From positions 1 through 64,000 of the forward strand of contig JACMLJ010000036.1 in assembly GCA_014379625.1 (NCBI GenBank): 64,000 nt of DNA, read 5' to 3'. Source of the stretch: Ferruginibacter sp. GTDB taxonomy: Bacteria; Bacteroidota; Bacteroidia; Chitinophagales; Chitinophagaceae. Numbering within the stretch: position 1 is the first letter of the stretch; each line of letters opens with the position of its first letter. The notes under the pieces are model-generated. The model ran no database searches and was not told where the DNA came from. It saw only the letters and a list, made by a program, of their open reading frames with translations. This document shows, piece after piece, positions 26,413 to 35,936 of this stretch. Made by a program: the position numbers and the translations under genes.

Positions 26413-26540
26413 CAATATTGGGTGTATTTAAAATTGTCGCTCCTGATTTCGGTTGGTGGACACCAACCGAGGCTGGACCGTGGTTTGTGTCCTCACAAAC
26501 CACTGGCTACTGCGACAGTTTTAAATGCACCCTCAATATT
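26413..26540. repeat. Multi-hairpin palindromic element (cloverleaf-like)
   Basis: An outer stem pairs 26414-26440 with 26512-26540 (25 of 27 aligned positions, the two mismatches becoming G-U pairs in RNA, plus a 2-nt bulge). Inside are two perfect hairpins: CGGTTGGTG/CACCAACCG (26450-26458 with 26461-26469) and GTGGTTTGTG/CACAAACCAC (26480-26489 with 26494-26503). It lies between divergent gatC and trpS. It may be a small non-autonomous repeat or a structured RNA; the copy number is unknown. Confidence 0.75.
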
Positions 26541-26705
26541 AGTATAAAAGGTTTGCCTGGTAATTTGAGTGGTCAAAAAAATGATGATATGATAGCAGGC
26601 TGCGGCCTCCTGGCTGGCTAAAGATCAATTTTTTACAATGGGAGGGTAATTATTATACCAGCTATTGAATATAGACAATTGAGTTTTGTTATCTTCGCCA
26701 TCCTT

Positions 26706-27707
26706 ATGACGGAAAAAAAAGAAATAGTAATGAGTGGCATCAGGCCTACCGGTCATTTGCATCTCGGCAATTATTTCGGGGCAATCCGGAACTATATAAA
26801 AATGCAGGATGATTTTGATTGTTATTTTATGGTTGCAGACCTTCATTCCCTTACCACGCACCCGGATACCAGGCTGCTTAAAGGGAATGTTCACAGGGTA
26901 TTGGCAGAAAATATTGCCTGCGGGCTGGATCCTGATAAAGTTGCATTATATTGCCAGAGCCAGGTGTTTGAAACACCTGAACTGTATCTCTACCTCAATA
27001 TGCTTGCGTATGTAGGCGAGTTGGAAAAAACGGTTACATTTAAAGATAAGATCAGGCAACATCCCGGGAATATAAATGCCGGTTTACTTACCTACCCGGT
27101 ATTACAGGCGGCGGATATTATTTTGCACCGCGCCAGGTATGTTCCGGTTGGAAAAGACCAGGAACAACATTTGGAAATGGCACGGAATTTTGCTAACCGG
27201 TTTAATCATCGTTACGGGGAAGTTTTTCCGGAGCCCCAGGCATTTAACTATAACCAGCTATTGGTAAAAGTTCCGGGTTTGGATGGCGCAGGTAAAATGA
27301 GTAAGAGTGAAAACCAGATGGCCACCTTGTTTTTAGCAGATGAAGATGAGCTGATCAGGAAAAAAGTAATGAAAGCCAAAACAGACAGCGGCCCCACAGC
27401 AACCGACATGCCCAAACCAGATTATATTGAAAATATTTTTGGATTGATGAAATTAGTCAGCGGCAACGAAGTGATAGGGAAGTATGAAGATGATTACAAC
27501 AATGCCAGTATCCGGTACGGTGATATGAAAAAGCAACTGGCGGAGGATATGGTAAATTTTATTTCCCCGATCCGTAGCAAAATAGCCGTCATATTAAAAG
27601 ATGAAAGATATTTAAAGGATACAATGGAAAAGGGGGCGGAAAAGGCCAGAACAAGTGCAAAAGCAACGATGCACCTGGTAAGGGAAGCAATTGGTTTGAA
27701 TTATTAG
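26706..27707 (+). CDS. trpS: Tryptophanyl-tRNA synthetase
   Basis: This 333-residue class I synthetase has the HIGH-type motif as HLHLGNY (about residues 17-23, after SGIRPTG) and KMSKS in GLDGAGKMSKSEN (about 195-205). The motif AGLLTYPVLQAADIILHRA, which contacts tryptophan, is present. The start at 26706 was chosen because the nine upstream codons from 26679 have no homologous counterpart and the ATG directly precedes the typical KKEIVMSGIRPTG start. Confidence 0.95.
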   Translation: MTEKKEIVMSGIRPTGHLHLGNYFGAIRNYIKMQDDFDCYFMVADLHSLTTHPDTRLLKGNVHRVLAENIACGLDPDKVALYCQSQVFETPELYLYLNMLAYVGELEKTVTFKDKIRQHPGNINAGLLTYPVLQAADIILHRARYVPVGKDQEQHLEMARNFANRFNHRYGEVFPEPQAFNYNQLLVKVPGLDGAGKMSKSENQMATLFLADEDELIRKKVMKAKTDSGPTATDMPKPDYIENIFGLMKLVSGNEVIGKYEDDYNNASIRYGDMKKQLAEDMVNFISPIRSKIAVILKDERYLKDTMEKGAEKARTSAKATMHLVREAIGLNY

Positions 27708-27891
27708 CCGGCGATAAACAGCAGTAGCAAACCGCAATAGACTTTCAATTAAGAAATTCTTTCCGGCGCTGGCTACCCTAAATGGCTATCGCGTTTTAAT
27801 CAGTTTTTTATAACCGGAATAATATTATGTTTGCTTAGTTTCAGTATTCAACGGCATTCTATTTTAAATTTTAAATATTATCCTTTAGTGG

Positions 27892-28533
27892 ATGGGCATG
27901 GCAAAAACTAAAAAACCAAAGCATATCGCGGTAGCCGGTAATATTGGCGCAGGCAAAACTACTTTAACAGAAATGCTGAGCAAGCATTATAAATGGATCC
28001 CGCAATTTGAAGACGTGGATCATAATCCATACCTGAATGATTTTTATGACGATATGCCAAGGTGGAGTTTTAACCTCCAGATATTCTTTTTAAACAGCCG
28101 TTTAAAACAACTGCTTGAAATTCAGCGTGGCACCGAAACCGTTATACAAGACCGGACAATCTATGAAGATGCCAATATATTTGCTCCTAACCTGCATGAT
28201 ATGGGCTTGATGGGCAAGAGGGACTTCGACAATTATTACCAGTTTTTTGAAACCTTGAAAACAATGGTTAAGCCTCCCGACCTGTTGATCTATTTAAAAG
28301 CTTCGGTTCCTACACTGGTTGCACAAATACAAAAACGCGGAAGGGAATACGAAGAAAATATCCGGCTGGATTATCTTAAAAAATTAAATGATTACTACAA
28401 CCATTTTATTGAAAATTACAAAGAAGGCCCTCTTTTAATAATTGATGCAGATACCAATAAGTTTGCAGAAAATGAAGAACACCTGGGGCAGATTATTTCA
28501 AAGATAGATGCTACCTTATTCGGACTTTTTTGA
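27892..28533 (+). CDS. Deoxynucleoside kinase
   Basis: This 213-residue P-loop kinase phosphorylates deoxynucleosides (deoxyadenosine/deoxyguanosine type) for nucleotide salvage. The P-loop is AGNIGAGKTTL (about residues 16-26), the substrate-site motif is QDRTIYEDANIF, and the lid is KRGREYEENI with the arginines that hold the phosphates. An alternative ATG two codons in (27898) is equally likely. It is a standalone gene; no neighbour suggests a special role. Confidence 0.88.
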   Translation: MGMAKTKKPKHIAVAGNIGAGKTTLTEMLSKHYKWIPQFEDVDHNPYLNDFYDDMPRWSFNLQIFFLNSRLKQLLEIQRGTETVIQDRTIYEDANIFAPNLHDMGLMGKRDFDNYYQFFETLKTMVKPPDLLIYLKASVPTLVAQIQKRGREYEENIRLDYLKKLNDYYNHFIENYKEGPLLIIDADTNKFAENEEHLGQIISKIDATLFGLF

Positions 28534-28614
28534 TATTAGTAATTGGTTAATGGCCGATTGAACCTGTAATGATCTGTCAACCTTCCAATTGCAAAACCTC
28601 CTTCCTTCTAATTC

Positions 28615-29265
28615 CTAATCTATTAGCTGGTTTTTCATTGCGAAGAATACAAGGCCTACCGAGTTTTTTACCCCAAAGCGTTCCATAAGGCGGTCTTTGA
28701 TGGCTTCTACCGTACGGGCGCTGATATTCATTTTGAGCGCAATTTCTGAGGCAGTGAATTCCATACAAACGAGCGTAAGCACTTCTTTTTCCCTTTCGCT
28801 GATCACAATTTCGGAGTTTAGGCTGGGATTGAATTTTTGCTTACTGTAATTCTTTTTTATAAGTACTTTATTGACAAAAGGGTTCAGATAAAACCCGGTA
28901 CTCATCACATCCATAATGGCTCTTTTTATTTCCGATGGTTCAGTACTTTTTAATAAGTAGCCTGCGGCCCCGCAGTCCATTAAATGACCAACAAAGCGCT
29001 CGTCTTCGTACATCGTTAATATGATCACCCTTATATTTGGAAACTCTTTAGTGATTTGCTTGGTGGTGTCAATACCGTCCTTTACAGGCATCCGCAGATC
29101 ACAAAGAATTATATCCGGATCGGCTTCAGGTATTTTCGCTAACAATTCTTGTCCATTATCAGCCTCCATTACAAATTTAATATTGGTATATGCCCGCATA
29201 GAATGGACAACTCCTTTTCTAAAGATTTTATGATCATCGGCGATGGCTACTTTAATTAAATTCAT
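28615..29265 (-). CDS. NarL/LuxR-type response regulator (trio A)
   Basis: This 216-residue regulator has a receiver domain with ADDHKIF acidic pocket, phospho-acceptor Asp56 (ILCDLRMP) and conserved Lys in YLLKSTEP. A LuxR-type helix-turn-helix (about 150-205) contains LVCMEFTASEIALKMNISAR. ATG at 29265 was chosen; a TTG six codons upstream is possible. A -7 box at 29291-29298 indicates an independent promoter. The matching kinase gene lies 136 bp upstream. Output targets are not visible. Confidence 0.92.
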   Translation of the reverse strand: MNLIKVAIADDHKIFRKGVVHSMRAYTNIKFVMEADNGQELLAKIPEADPDIILCDLRMPVKDGIDTTKQITKEFPNIRVIILTMYEDERFVGHLMDCGAAGYLLKSTEPSEIKRAIMDVMSTGFYLNPFVNKVLIKKNYSKQKFNPSLNSEIVISEREKEVLTLVCMEFTASEIALKMNISARTVEAIKDRLMERFGVKNSVGLVFFAMKNQLID

Positions 29266-29290
29266 AGAAAGGGGGTCGTGCAAATCTAAG

Positions 29291-29298
29291 CAAAGTTA
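29291..29298 (-). promoter_or_regulatory. -7 box (TAACTTTG) before response regulator A
   Basis: Minus-strand TAACTTTG matches TAnnTTTG 26 bp before the ATG at 29265. It lies in the 136-bp gap between kinase and regulator, so the regulator can be made without the kinase. Confidence 0.45.
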
Positions 29299-29401
29299 TT
29301 GGTTTTGGTAAGTGGTATTAGTAGTGCATGATAACAAATATCAAACCAAACAACCTTGTTATTAGGTGAATATGCTTTAAATTAATAAAACCGGCACTTA
29401 G

Positions 29402-30232
29402 TTAAAAGGTAGCGTCTTTGGGGATTTCTAAAGTAACCTTGTAGTAGGTATGACTGGGATCTATTTCAAAAAATATACGGCCGTTCAGTACTTTTATCCT
29501 GCTGGCAATATTTTTCAAACCCAGGCCGTGAGAAACCTGGTTGAGCCGGTCAAATTCCGTTTGTACAATGCCGTGGCCATCATGGTGGAGTCTCAGGTAA
29601 CTGTGGGAGGCATTGGCATTTTGTGTAAGGTGTATAAAGCCTGCATTGCTGTGTTTGATAATATTGTTAATGAGTTCCTGGATAATCCTGAATATTAGTA
29701 ATTCCTGTTCTAATTTTAGCCGGGTGCGATAATCATGAAAACGGACACTGGCATTTAAAGTGCCACTGCCGTTTATTTTCTGGAAAAGGTCACTCAGTGC
29801 GCTTTCGAGGCCAAAATTTTTGAGGGTTGGCGGCATCATGCTATGACTGATGTTACGGATCAGCAGGATCGCATCATCAATAATCTGTTTGGCGCTGAAT
29901 ATCGATTGCAATTGGGAGGCTGGCTCCTGGTTGATCAGGTTTTCATTAAGGTAAAGGCGGGCGGTAGCTAATAATGGGCCCACATCATCATGCAGATCTG
30001 CAGCTATACGGTTCCTTTCTTCTTCCTGGTATTTAATGGAGGCATTTAATAAAATCTGCTGTTTTTCATCCTCCAATTTTTTTAATTGATTATTAAACCG
30101 GATAACCTTACGCTGGTGAAGAATAACAAAAAATACAATACCAAGCGTAAGACTAACCATCGCAAGGGTACCAAACAACAGTATTAGAGTAAAACTGGTA
30201 GAAGTCGAAGTAGGTACTTGTAAAAAAATCAT
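29402..30232 (-). CDS. Sensor-less histidine kinase, HisKA_3 type (trio A)
   Basis: This 276-residue kinase has one N-terminal membrane helix (about residues 13-37) and no periplasmic or PAS sensing domain. A short coiled coil leads to the HisKA_3 dimerisation helix with phospho-acceptor His81 (RIAADLHDDVGPLLA). The ATPase domain has the N-box ELINNIIKHS and G-box GLGLKNIASR. Lacking an input domain, it is expected to be driven by the 7TM protein encoded 21 bp upstream (30254-30922). Phosphotransfer to the regulator at 28615 is likely. Confidence 0.9.
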   Translation of the reverse strand: MIFLQVPTSTSTSFTLILLFGTLAMVSLTLGIVFFVILHQRKVIRFNNQLKKLEDEKQQILLNASIKYQEEERNRIAADLHDDVGPLLATARLYLNENLINQEPASQLQSIFSAKQIIDDAILLIRNISHSMMPPTLKNFGLESALSDLFQKINGSGTLNASVRFHDYRTRLKLEQELLIFRIIQELINNIIKHSNAGFIHLTQNANASHSYLRLHHDGHGIVQTEFDRLNQVSHGLGLKNIASRIKVLNGRIFFEIDPSHTYYKVTLEIPKDATF

Positions 30233-30253
30233 TTGGGGTTTTACAGGTTCTTA

Positions 30254-30922
30254 TTATTTGTTAAATGGGTTGAATGCTTCAAGTTCCAGGTTTATATTTA
30301 TATTTGATTCCTCATTTTTAATTGCTGAATTTCTGGAAACTATAACACCCACACACAATAGAATATTTTTAAGAATAGTAAAAAATCCATATATGTTATT
30401 GTATAAATTTTTGTTATCTGAATTTTGTAACAACATTTTTGAAAACAGAAATAGAAAAAAATTGCCCGTTGAAAAAATCAAGAACCCTACAGCAATCCAA
30501 AAACTTGAAGAAAGATAAATAGGAAATCTATTGCTGTACTTCATCTTTTCATAGAAAAATAATATTATAATTATCGGAAATAATAGGCACTCAAGAACTA
30601 ATGGATAGTAGCTGAATTCCTGATTTATAGAAGACATATAGTCATATAATGAAAATAGAGAAAACGGTATGATTAAAAATCGTATAGTTTGTTTTAATCT
30701 AAACTGTATGATATTGTGGAAAAAAAAATTAGAGATTAATGTAAATTCTGCTATTATAAAAAATCGGTAGAATAGAATATAAGATTGATATGATTTAAAA
30801 ATGTATCGAAATGTAATTACGGCAATAATGGAAGTAAACAACAATATTGTGTAAACAAAAAAAACCTTTAAATCCTTTGAATCACTTTTTTTTAGGAAGT
30901 ATATGCAAAAGATAAAAGGCAT
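30254..30922 (-). CDS. 7TM sensor-like membrane protein (trio A)
   Basis: This 222-residue protein is almost wholly hydrophobic, with six to seven helices and short polar loops. The phrase SSSFWIAVGFLIFSTGNFF resembles PSFWIISGIFFSMCA in the trio B protein at 34062-34736, indicating paralogy. It is very AT-rich compared with its neighbours. It lies 21 bp upstream of the kinase gene on the same strand. By position it is the likely signal-receiving partner of the sensor-less kinase; its ligand is unknown. Confidence 0.72.
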   Translation of the reverse strand: MPFIFCIYFLKKSDSKDLKVFFVYTILLFTSIIAVITFRYIFKSYQSYILFYRFFIIAEFTLISNFFFHNIIQFRLKQTIRFLIIPFSLFSLYDYMSSINQEFSYYPLVLECLLFPIIIILFFYEKMKYSNRFPIYLSSSFWIAVGFLIFSTGNFFLFLFSKMLLQNSDNKNLYNNIYGFFTILKNILLCVGVIVSRNSAIKNEESNININLELEAFNPFNK

Positions 30923-31828
30923 TGATTCAAATAAATAGATAATATAGGTAGGTAAAGAATTTATAAATTCGTTTTTAATTAATTATTAACGAATTTATAA
31001 AATAAAAATTACTTACTTGTACATTTTCTAAAATAGACTGATAATAAAATCAGCAAATAATGTCCATTGAGCTCCCATGATTAATTTTTTTAGAGGTTTA
31101 ATTAATAGTTTCGATGTAAACTTGCGATAATATTTTATCCCGGACAAAGGGGTATAAACACTTTTTAGATCCGTTATTTACCTGGAATCATTTGTCTGCA
31201 AGGCTTTTAAAGAAAATGAAACGTATAAAAACTCATTAAACTGGGGTAATTGTACGAAGTATTCCAGTAAAATTACTATTCATTCCTGCGGTATATTTAC
31301 CATCGTATATTTACTATAATGTCAAGGGCCGGGGGGGATTCTTACCAGTTTATTGGAAGCCGGAATAAATAATCATGTTATCTATTAGAATGAGTAAAGA
31401 ATTGAGGAAATTGTTTTTTATTGCTGGCCAATAGTGGAAAGCGGTAAAAGGTACCAATCACGGACGCCGGATCATTTACCCTTATTTGTTTTTATGGATT
31501 TGAACACATAATTAACCTGGACGGCTTAACTTACTCCAATGAAGATATACTGTTTTTTACTATTAAAGAAAATATTGCTCTTTTTTGTGATAAGAAATTT
31601 AAATTGTTGCACGTATTTTTTCAATGATATCAGGTAAAATGACTATAATAAAACAGGTAATAATACGGGCACAGCAGCAATATGGTGTATAAAAAGGCGT
31701 TTGTCTATAAGTGCAGATTGATTAAATCATAATTGTAATTTTTTTGGTTTAAATTTACAACACATTTATTTCAAACGGTTTAAAAATATTTATTACATTT
31801 TTTTATTCAGTTAAAGAACCCAACTCCA
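30923..31828. other. Long AT-rich divergent intergenic region
   Basis: About 905 bp lie between two divergent signalling genes with no supported gene. Sequence is AT-rich with poly-T and poly-A runs near both gene starts. No operator or hairpin was identified with confidence. Confidence 0.4.
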
Positions 31829-32506
31829 ATGTTTAATTCCATGACAACCAACTACCTTATTAAAATTGCCATCGCAGATGACCATAAAATATTCCGGGAC
31901 GGCATAAAAATGGCCTTGTCCGGCAAAGAAAATTTAAAAATGATATGGGAGGCGGAAGATGGCAAGGATATGATGCATAAAATTGCCATTAAAAAACCCG
32001 ATGTATTGCTGATGGATATCAGGATGCCCGAAATTGATGGGATCAATGGAATTGAATTGATCCGTAAAGAATTTGACGACATTAAAATAATTGTACTCAC
32101 CATGTACGACGATCACCAGATGATCAGTAAAATGATGGAGATGGGGGCAAATGCATACCTCACCAAAACAACCGATCCCGATGAAATTTACCAGGCCATC
32201 CTTACCTGCATGAACGAGGATTTTTATTTTAACGACCTGGTTAATAAAGCCGTGATGGGAAAACTGATGCAAAAAAAGAATGTTCGCCAGCACTATGGTA
32301 CCAGTATTGCCATCCATTTCAATGAAAAGGAAATTAAAATTTTGCAATTACTTGCTGAAGATAAAACCACGGAAGAAATTTCAAAAGTAATATTTTTGAG
32401 CCCTCGTACGATAGAAACCATCCGGCAGAATATGAAAACCAAGGTGAATGCCAAAACCATCGGCGGACTTTTAATGTATGGCATGCGCAATAAACTGATT
32501 GAGTGA
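31829..32506 (+). CDS. Stand-alone NarL-type response regulator 1
   Basis: This 225-residue regulator has a receiver domain with IADDHKIF, Asp63 as phospho-acceptor (LLMDIRMPEID) and YLTKTTDPDE carrying the conserved Lys. The C-terminal LuxR helix-turn-helix region is LAEDKTTEEISKVIFLSPR. No kinase gene is on this strand, so it must be phosphorylated by a kinase encoded elsewhere, possibly by one of the two adjacent kinases. A second ATG five codons in is possible. It lies between the two kinase trios. Confidence 0.9.
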   Translation: MFNSMTTNYLIKIAIADDHKIFRDGIKMALSGKENLKMIWEAEDGKDMMHKIAIKKPDVLLMDIRMPEIDGINGIELIRKEFDDIKIIVLTMYDDHQMISKMMEMGANAYLTKTTDPDEIYQAILTCMNEDFYFNDLVNKAVMGKLMQKKNVRQHYGTSIAIHFNEKEIKILQLLAEDKTTEEISKVIFLSPRTIETIRQNMKTKVNAKTIGGLLMYGMRNKLIE

Positions 32507-32651
32507 TTTTTATACAAAGGCCGGATGGATTGGATGCACATTTAACCGGGCACCATTTTATAGCCCCGTAATGCGAGAAGGAGTATAAAATGAGATTAAG
32601 GAATTTTTTTAAACGCTTCTTCAGTTCTGTATAGGAACCATTACCGGTTTT

Positions 32652-33302
32652 TCAGAATGTTACTACCCCATTTTTAACTGCATAAATTGCCAGGCCTACC
32701 CTGCTTTTTACATTTAATTTATCAAATAAAGCATCCCGGAAATTATCAATAATTCTTGGTGTAAGTTTCATTGATACGGCAATTTCTTTGTAGGTTAATT
32801 CTGTGGCGGCCATTTTTAAAAAACTTATTTCCAGCTCGCTCAATATGGCTTTTTCAATAGAAGTACGGTTGCCGTTATTTTTTTTAAAGAGGGTGCTTAA
32901 TTTCCCGGTAATTTGGTGAGAGTAATAAAAACCATCCCGGGCAACAGACAGCAAGGCATTTTTCAGTTCATCTGGATGAATATCCTTTTTCAGGAAACCC
33001 CTGACACCCACCTGTAATAAACGGATCAGGGCGATCTCGGAATCGTACATGGTTAATATTAGAATTTTTATCCCCGGATGGGTTTTGTATAACCATTTGG
33101 CGGTGTCAAACCCATCCATTTTTGGCATATTAAGGTCAAGTATCGCAATATCCGGTATATCCCCCCCTTCTATAACTTCTATCAGTTCGGTACCATCCGC
33201 TGCCATATTTATTACATTAAAGCCCGGAAAGGTATTAATGATTGTTGCGAGGGCATTTCTTAGCAATACATGGTCATCAGCCAGTATAATAGTTTTAAGC
33301 AT
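32652..33302 (-). CDS. NarL-type response regulator (trio B)
   Basis: This 216-residue regulator has a receiver domain with ADDHVLL, Asp56 (AILDLNMPKMD) and the FLKKDIHPDE Lys. The LuxR HTH region is MAATELTYKEIAVSMKLTPR. The start at 33302 was chosen because it overlaps the end of the kinase gene by 8 bp (33295-33302), a typical translational-coupling arrangement. It is expected to receive phosphate from that kinase. Confidence 0.92.
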   Translation of the reverse strand: MLKTIILADDHVLLRNALATIINTFPGFNVINMAADGTELIEVIEGGDIPDIAILDLNMPKMDGFDTAKWLYKTHPGIKILILTMYDSEIALIRLLQVGVRGFLKKDIHPDELKNALLSVARDGFYYSHQITGKLSTLFKKNNGNRTSIEKAILSELEISFLKMAATELTYKEIAVSMKLTPRIIDNFRDALFDKLNVKSRVGLAIYAVKNGVVTF

Positions 33303-34089
33303 TCTCTTGTTGGTTAATGGGTATGGTAATACTGAGTTGCGTGCCTTCATTACTGCTTGCTATTGAAAACTCCCCTTCAAGTAAGGAGGTCCTTCTCCGT
33401 ATATTTATCAAGCCGGTACCTTCCTTTTTAGCCTCTTTAACAAAGCCCTTACCATTATCTTTTATTATTAAATTTAAAGAGTTGGTATTATAGTGCAGGC
33501 AAATATTTATTTTGGAGGCTTCAGCATGCTTCATAATATTATGCAATGATTCCTGTATGATTCTGAAAACTATTAATTCTTTTTTGAAGTCAAAAAATAT
33601 AGTATTGCCCGTAACGGTTAAATCTATTTCATATATACCTGATTTTTGTAATTGGGCCACTTCAAACTCCATTCCTTTCACCAGCCCGTTGTTCAAAATT
33701 ATCTCCGAACTCATGCTGCGGGCTATATCGCTGAGGTCATTAATAACTTCTGATATTATACCCACCGAATCGTTTACCTGGATTGCAGGGGTACTCGTTT
33801 TTGAATAGGAGATCGTATTTAAATAAAGCTTAACGAGTGATAGTTTTTGACCAATATTATCATGAATTTCCCTGGATATATTTTGAAAAGTATACTCCTG
33901 CATCTCAAGCTGGGCCTTTAACAGGGCATTTTCATGGGTTACTTTAAGTTCTTCCAGTTCTTTAAAATAGGTATTTTGCTTTTGTTGGTACCTGTAAATG
34001 ATGGTAACTATAAATGTACAGAACAGCATCATCAACATGACTACAGATACTGTAAAAATAATTATGCTTTGGGTTGATTGATTGAACAT
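33295..34089 (-). CDS. Sensor-less histidine kinase, HisKA_3 type (trio B)
   Basis: This 264-residue kinase has a single N-terminal membrane helix (about residues 9-31), a coiled-coil linker, then the H-box with His76 (NISREIHDNIGQKLS), N-box ESLHNIMKHA and G-boxes IKDNGKGF and GTGLINIRRR. It overlaps the 7TM gene upstream by 28 bp and the regulator gene downstream by 8 bp, so all three genes are translated from one message. As in trio A, no sensing domain is present. Confidence 0.9.
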   Translation of the reverse strand: MFNQSTQSIIIFTVSVVMLMMLFCTFIVTIIYRYQQKQNTYFKELEELKVTHENALLKAQLEMQEYTFQNISREIHDNIGQKLSLVKLYLNTISYSKTSTPAIQVNDSVGIISEVINDLSDIARSMSSEIILNNGLVKGMEFEVAQLQKSGIYEIDLTVTGNTIFFDFKKELIVFRIIQESLHNIMKHAEASKINICLHYNTNSLNLIIKDNGKGFVKEAKKEGTGLINIRRRTSLLEGEFSIASSNEGTQLSITIPINQQENA

Positions 34090-34736
34090 AGATAGGCTTT
34101 TACAAAGAATAAATGCATCACACCATAGGCGAATGATCCTATACCTCCCATTGATAAATAAAGTTGATATGGAATGTTAGAAAATAAATATCCTCTCAAT
34201 GAACTAACAGGTATTGTGGCGCACATAGAAAAAAATATCCCGCTGATTATCCAGAAAGATGGCTCCTTTAATAAATTGATAGTGGGCATTTCTTCAAAAA
34301 GTTGCAAATAATAAAGGCAACATAATAAGACCAAACCTAAATTCGTAAAAGCAAATGCATTAGAATTGTTTTTGGAGAAGTCATTGGTAAGTAGACAGAA
34401 TAATATTACCATCAAAAATAAAAAAAATACCAGCATTATATATTTGGAGATTTTTTTATTTGGCACAACCTGGTATATAAAATGGCTTAAAAAGATAAAA
34501 TGAAAAAGTAAAAGTGAGCTGTGAAGAACATCATATACATTTTCACTTGTTATGTTGAAATGTTTATATAAGAAATTATATAGACCTAGCAATGCTGCAA
34601 CTAAAGAGTACCAATAGAATTTATTCATGTACTTGGGAATTTTCTTATTTCCCATAAGTCTTACTGAAAATATAAAAGATGCTAGCATGCATCCCCATTG
34701 AAAAAAAAATATTGCATCGTAAAAAGTTATTTTCAT
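34062..34736 (-). CDS. 7TM sensor-like membrane protein (trio B)
   Basis: This 224-residue protein has seven predicted helices and little else. Its final third resembles the trio A protein (PSFWIISGIFFSMC). The 3' end overlaps the kinase gene by 28 bp, which supports a functional pair. Family not recognised; a receptor-like role is inferred from operon structure and from the kinase lacking its own sensor. Confidence 0.74.
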   Translation of the reverse strand: MKITFYDAIFFFQWGCMLASFIFSVRLMGNKKIPKYMNKFYWYSLVAALLGLYNFLYKHFNITSENVYDVLHSSLLLFHFIFLSHFIYQVVPNKKISKYIMLVFFLFLMVILFCLLTNDFSKNNSNAFAFTNLGLVLLCCLYYLQLFEEMPTINLLKEPSFWIISGIFFSMCATIPVSSLRGYLFSNIPYQLYLSMGGIGSFAYGVMHLFFVKAYLCSINQPKA

Positions 34737-35201
34737 CCTGTTTACAATACTATCACAAAATCTTCAAAGTAGGATAAAGAAAAAATACCGGAAATTCAGT
34801 GGTTTTCCTCTTGTTATTTATAATTAGTTTATTGAGATTTACATCATAGTTTCAATCCGTACACTATTAATCCGTACCCTTTATGTTTAATTTACATTTT
34901 TTGTTAACAGGTAAACCCCCGCCGGGGGCTGTCAATAATATAATCATGGCTTTATACCTTAAACACAAAAAAAATAGCCTGTTAAAATATCGCTTTAAAT
35001 TTCGCTTTGTTTGTTAAAGCATAAATAAATGAATACTCTTGTAAAACCCGGAGTAAAGCAGCTTTGCGTACAAATCCAGCGTTAAGTCGTATTTTCCCCA
35101 TACCAAACAATAAGTAGTTATCCTATTAAACATTAGTTAAAATAGCCGAACTTGCAGAATATATCTTAGTGAATTTCCTCTGAATTAACCAAAATTTTCT
35201 T
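34737..35201. other. Divergent intergenic region with small GC hairpin
   Basis: About 465 bp. A compact hairpin CCCCC-GCC-GGGGG lies at 34916-34928 in AT-rich surroundings. No T-run follows, so its role is unclear. No gene was seen. Confidence 0.4.
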
Positions 35202-35888
35202 ATGTCAGTTATTAAATCAAGTTCGGACCCTATAAAAGTATTGATTGCAGATGACCATGTTTTATACCGGGCCGGCGTAAAGACGGCCCTAAGTACCAAA
35301 AAGGATATTAAAATTATTGCAGAAGCAGATAACGGCATGCATTTATTGAATATGCTTAAAATGATACACCCCGATGTAATTTTACTCGATATTCAAATGC
35401 CGGTGATGGATGGCATTGGAGCATTACCGGAAATAAAAAAGAACTGGCCGAACATAAAAGTGATAATGCTTACCATGATGGACGATCATAGTATGATCAC
35501 CAAATTGATGGAACTGGGCGCTAACAGTTATTTAAGTAAAACCAGCGACAGTGAAATTATTTATGAAGCTATTAAAACATGTTTTGAACAGGAATATTAT
35601 TTTAATTCTCTTACCAACCAGGCATTGCTTATCAATCTAAAGCAACGTAACAACGTGGTGTCTCAAAAATTTGCCCCGCAGGAAGCACACTTAAATGATA
35701 AAGAAATGTTGATCCTGAAGTTGATGTGTGAAGAAAAAACCACCAAAGAAATCGCTGACATGGTAGACCTTAGCCCGCGAACTGTTGAAGCCATTCGTGA
35801 TAAATTAAAGGTAAAAACCGGCGCAAAAAGTACCGCAGGTTTGATAATGTATGCTGTAAAAAATAATATATTAAATGAAGACATATAA
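35202..35888 (+). CDS. Stand-alone NarL-type response regulator 2
   Basis: This 228-residue regulator has a receiver domain with IADDHVLY, Asp63 (ILLDIQMPVMDG), and SYLSKTSDSE carrying the Lys. The LuxR-type HTH region is LMCEEKTTKEIADMVDLSPR. It is closer in wording to stand-alone regulator 1 (shared ITKLMELGAN/ISKMMEMGAN, YLSKT/YLTKT) than to the trio regulators, suggesting duplication. It is followed by a terminator at 35937-35962 and has no kinase neighbour on this strand. Confidence 0.9.
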   Translation: MSVIKSSSDPIKVLIADDHVLYRAGVKTALSTKKDIKIIAEADNGMHLLNMLKMIHPDVILLDIQMPVMDGIGALPEIKKNWPNIKVIMLTMMDDHSMITKLMELGANSYLSKTSDSEIIYEAIKTCFEQEYYFNSLTNQALLINLKQRNNVVSQKFAPQEAHLNDKEMLILKLMCEEKTTKEIADMVDLSPRTVEAIRDKLKVKTGAKSTAGLIMYAVKNNILNEDI

Positions 35889-35936
35889 TTTACAGAAAAT
35901 TATATAAGCCATTCCCGCCAGTTAATATAAGATTAT

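Noticed and set aside
26406..26621. 71-codon open frame across the trpS-upstream palindrome
   Set aside because: It only translates the hairpin element; the product has no protein-like character.
34916..34928. CCCCC-GCC-GGGGG hairpin near the trio B 7TM start
   Set aside because: Only a 5-bp stem and no T-run; too short to call a terminator or riboswitch.
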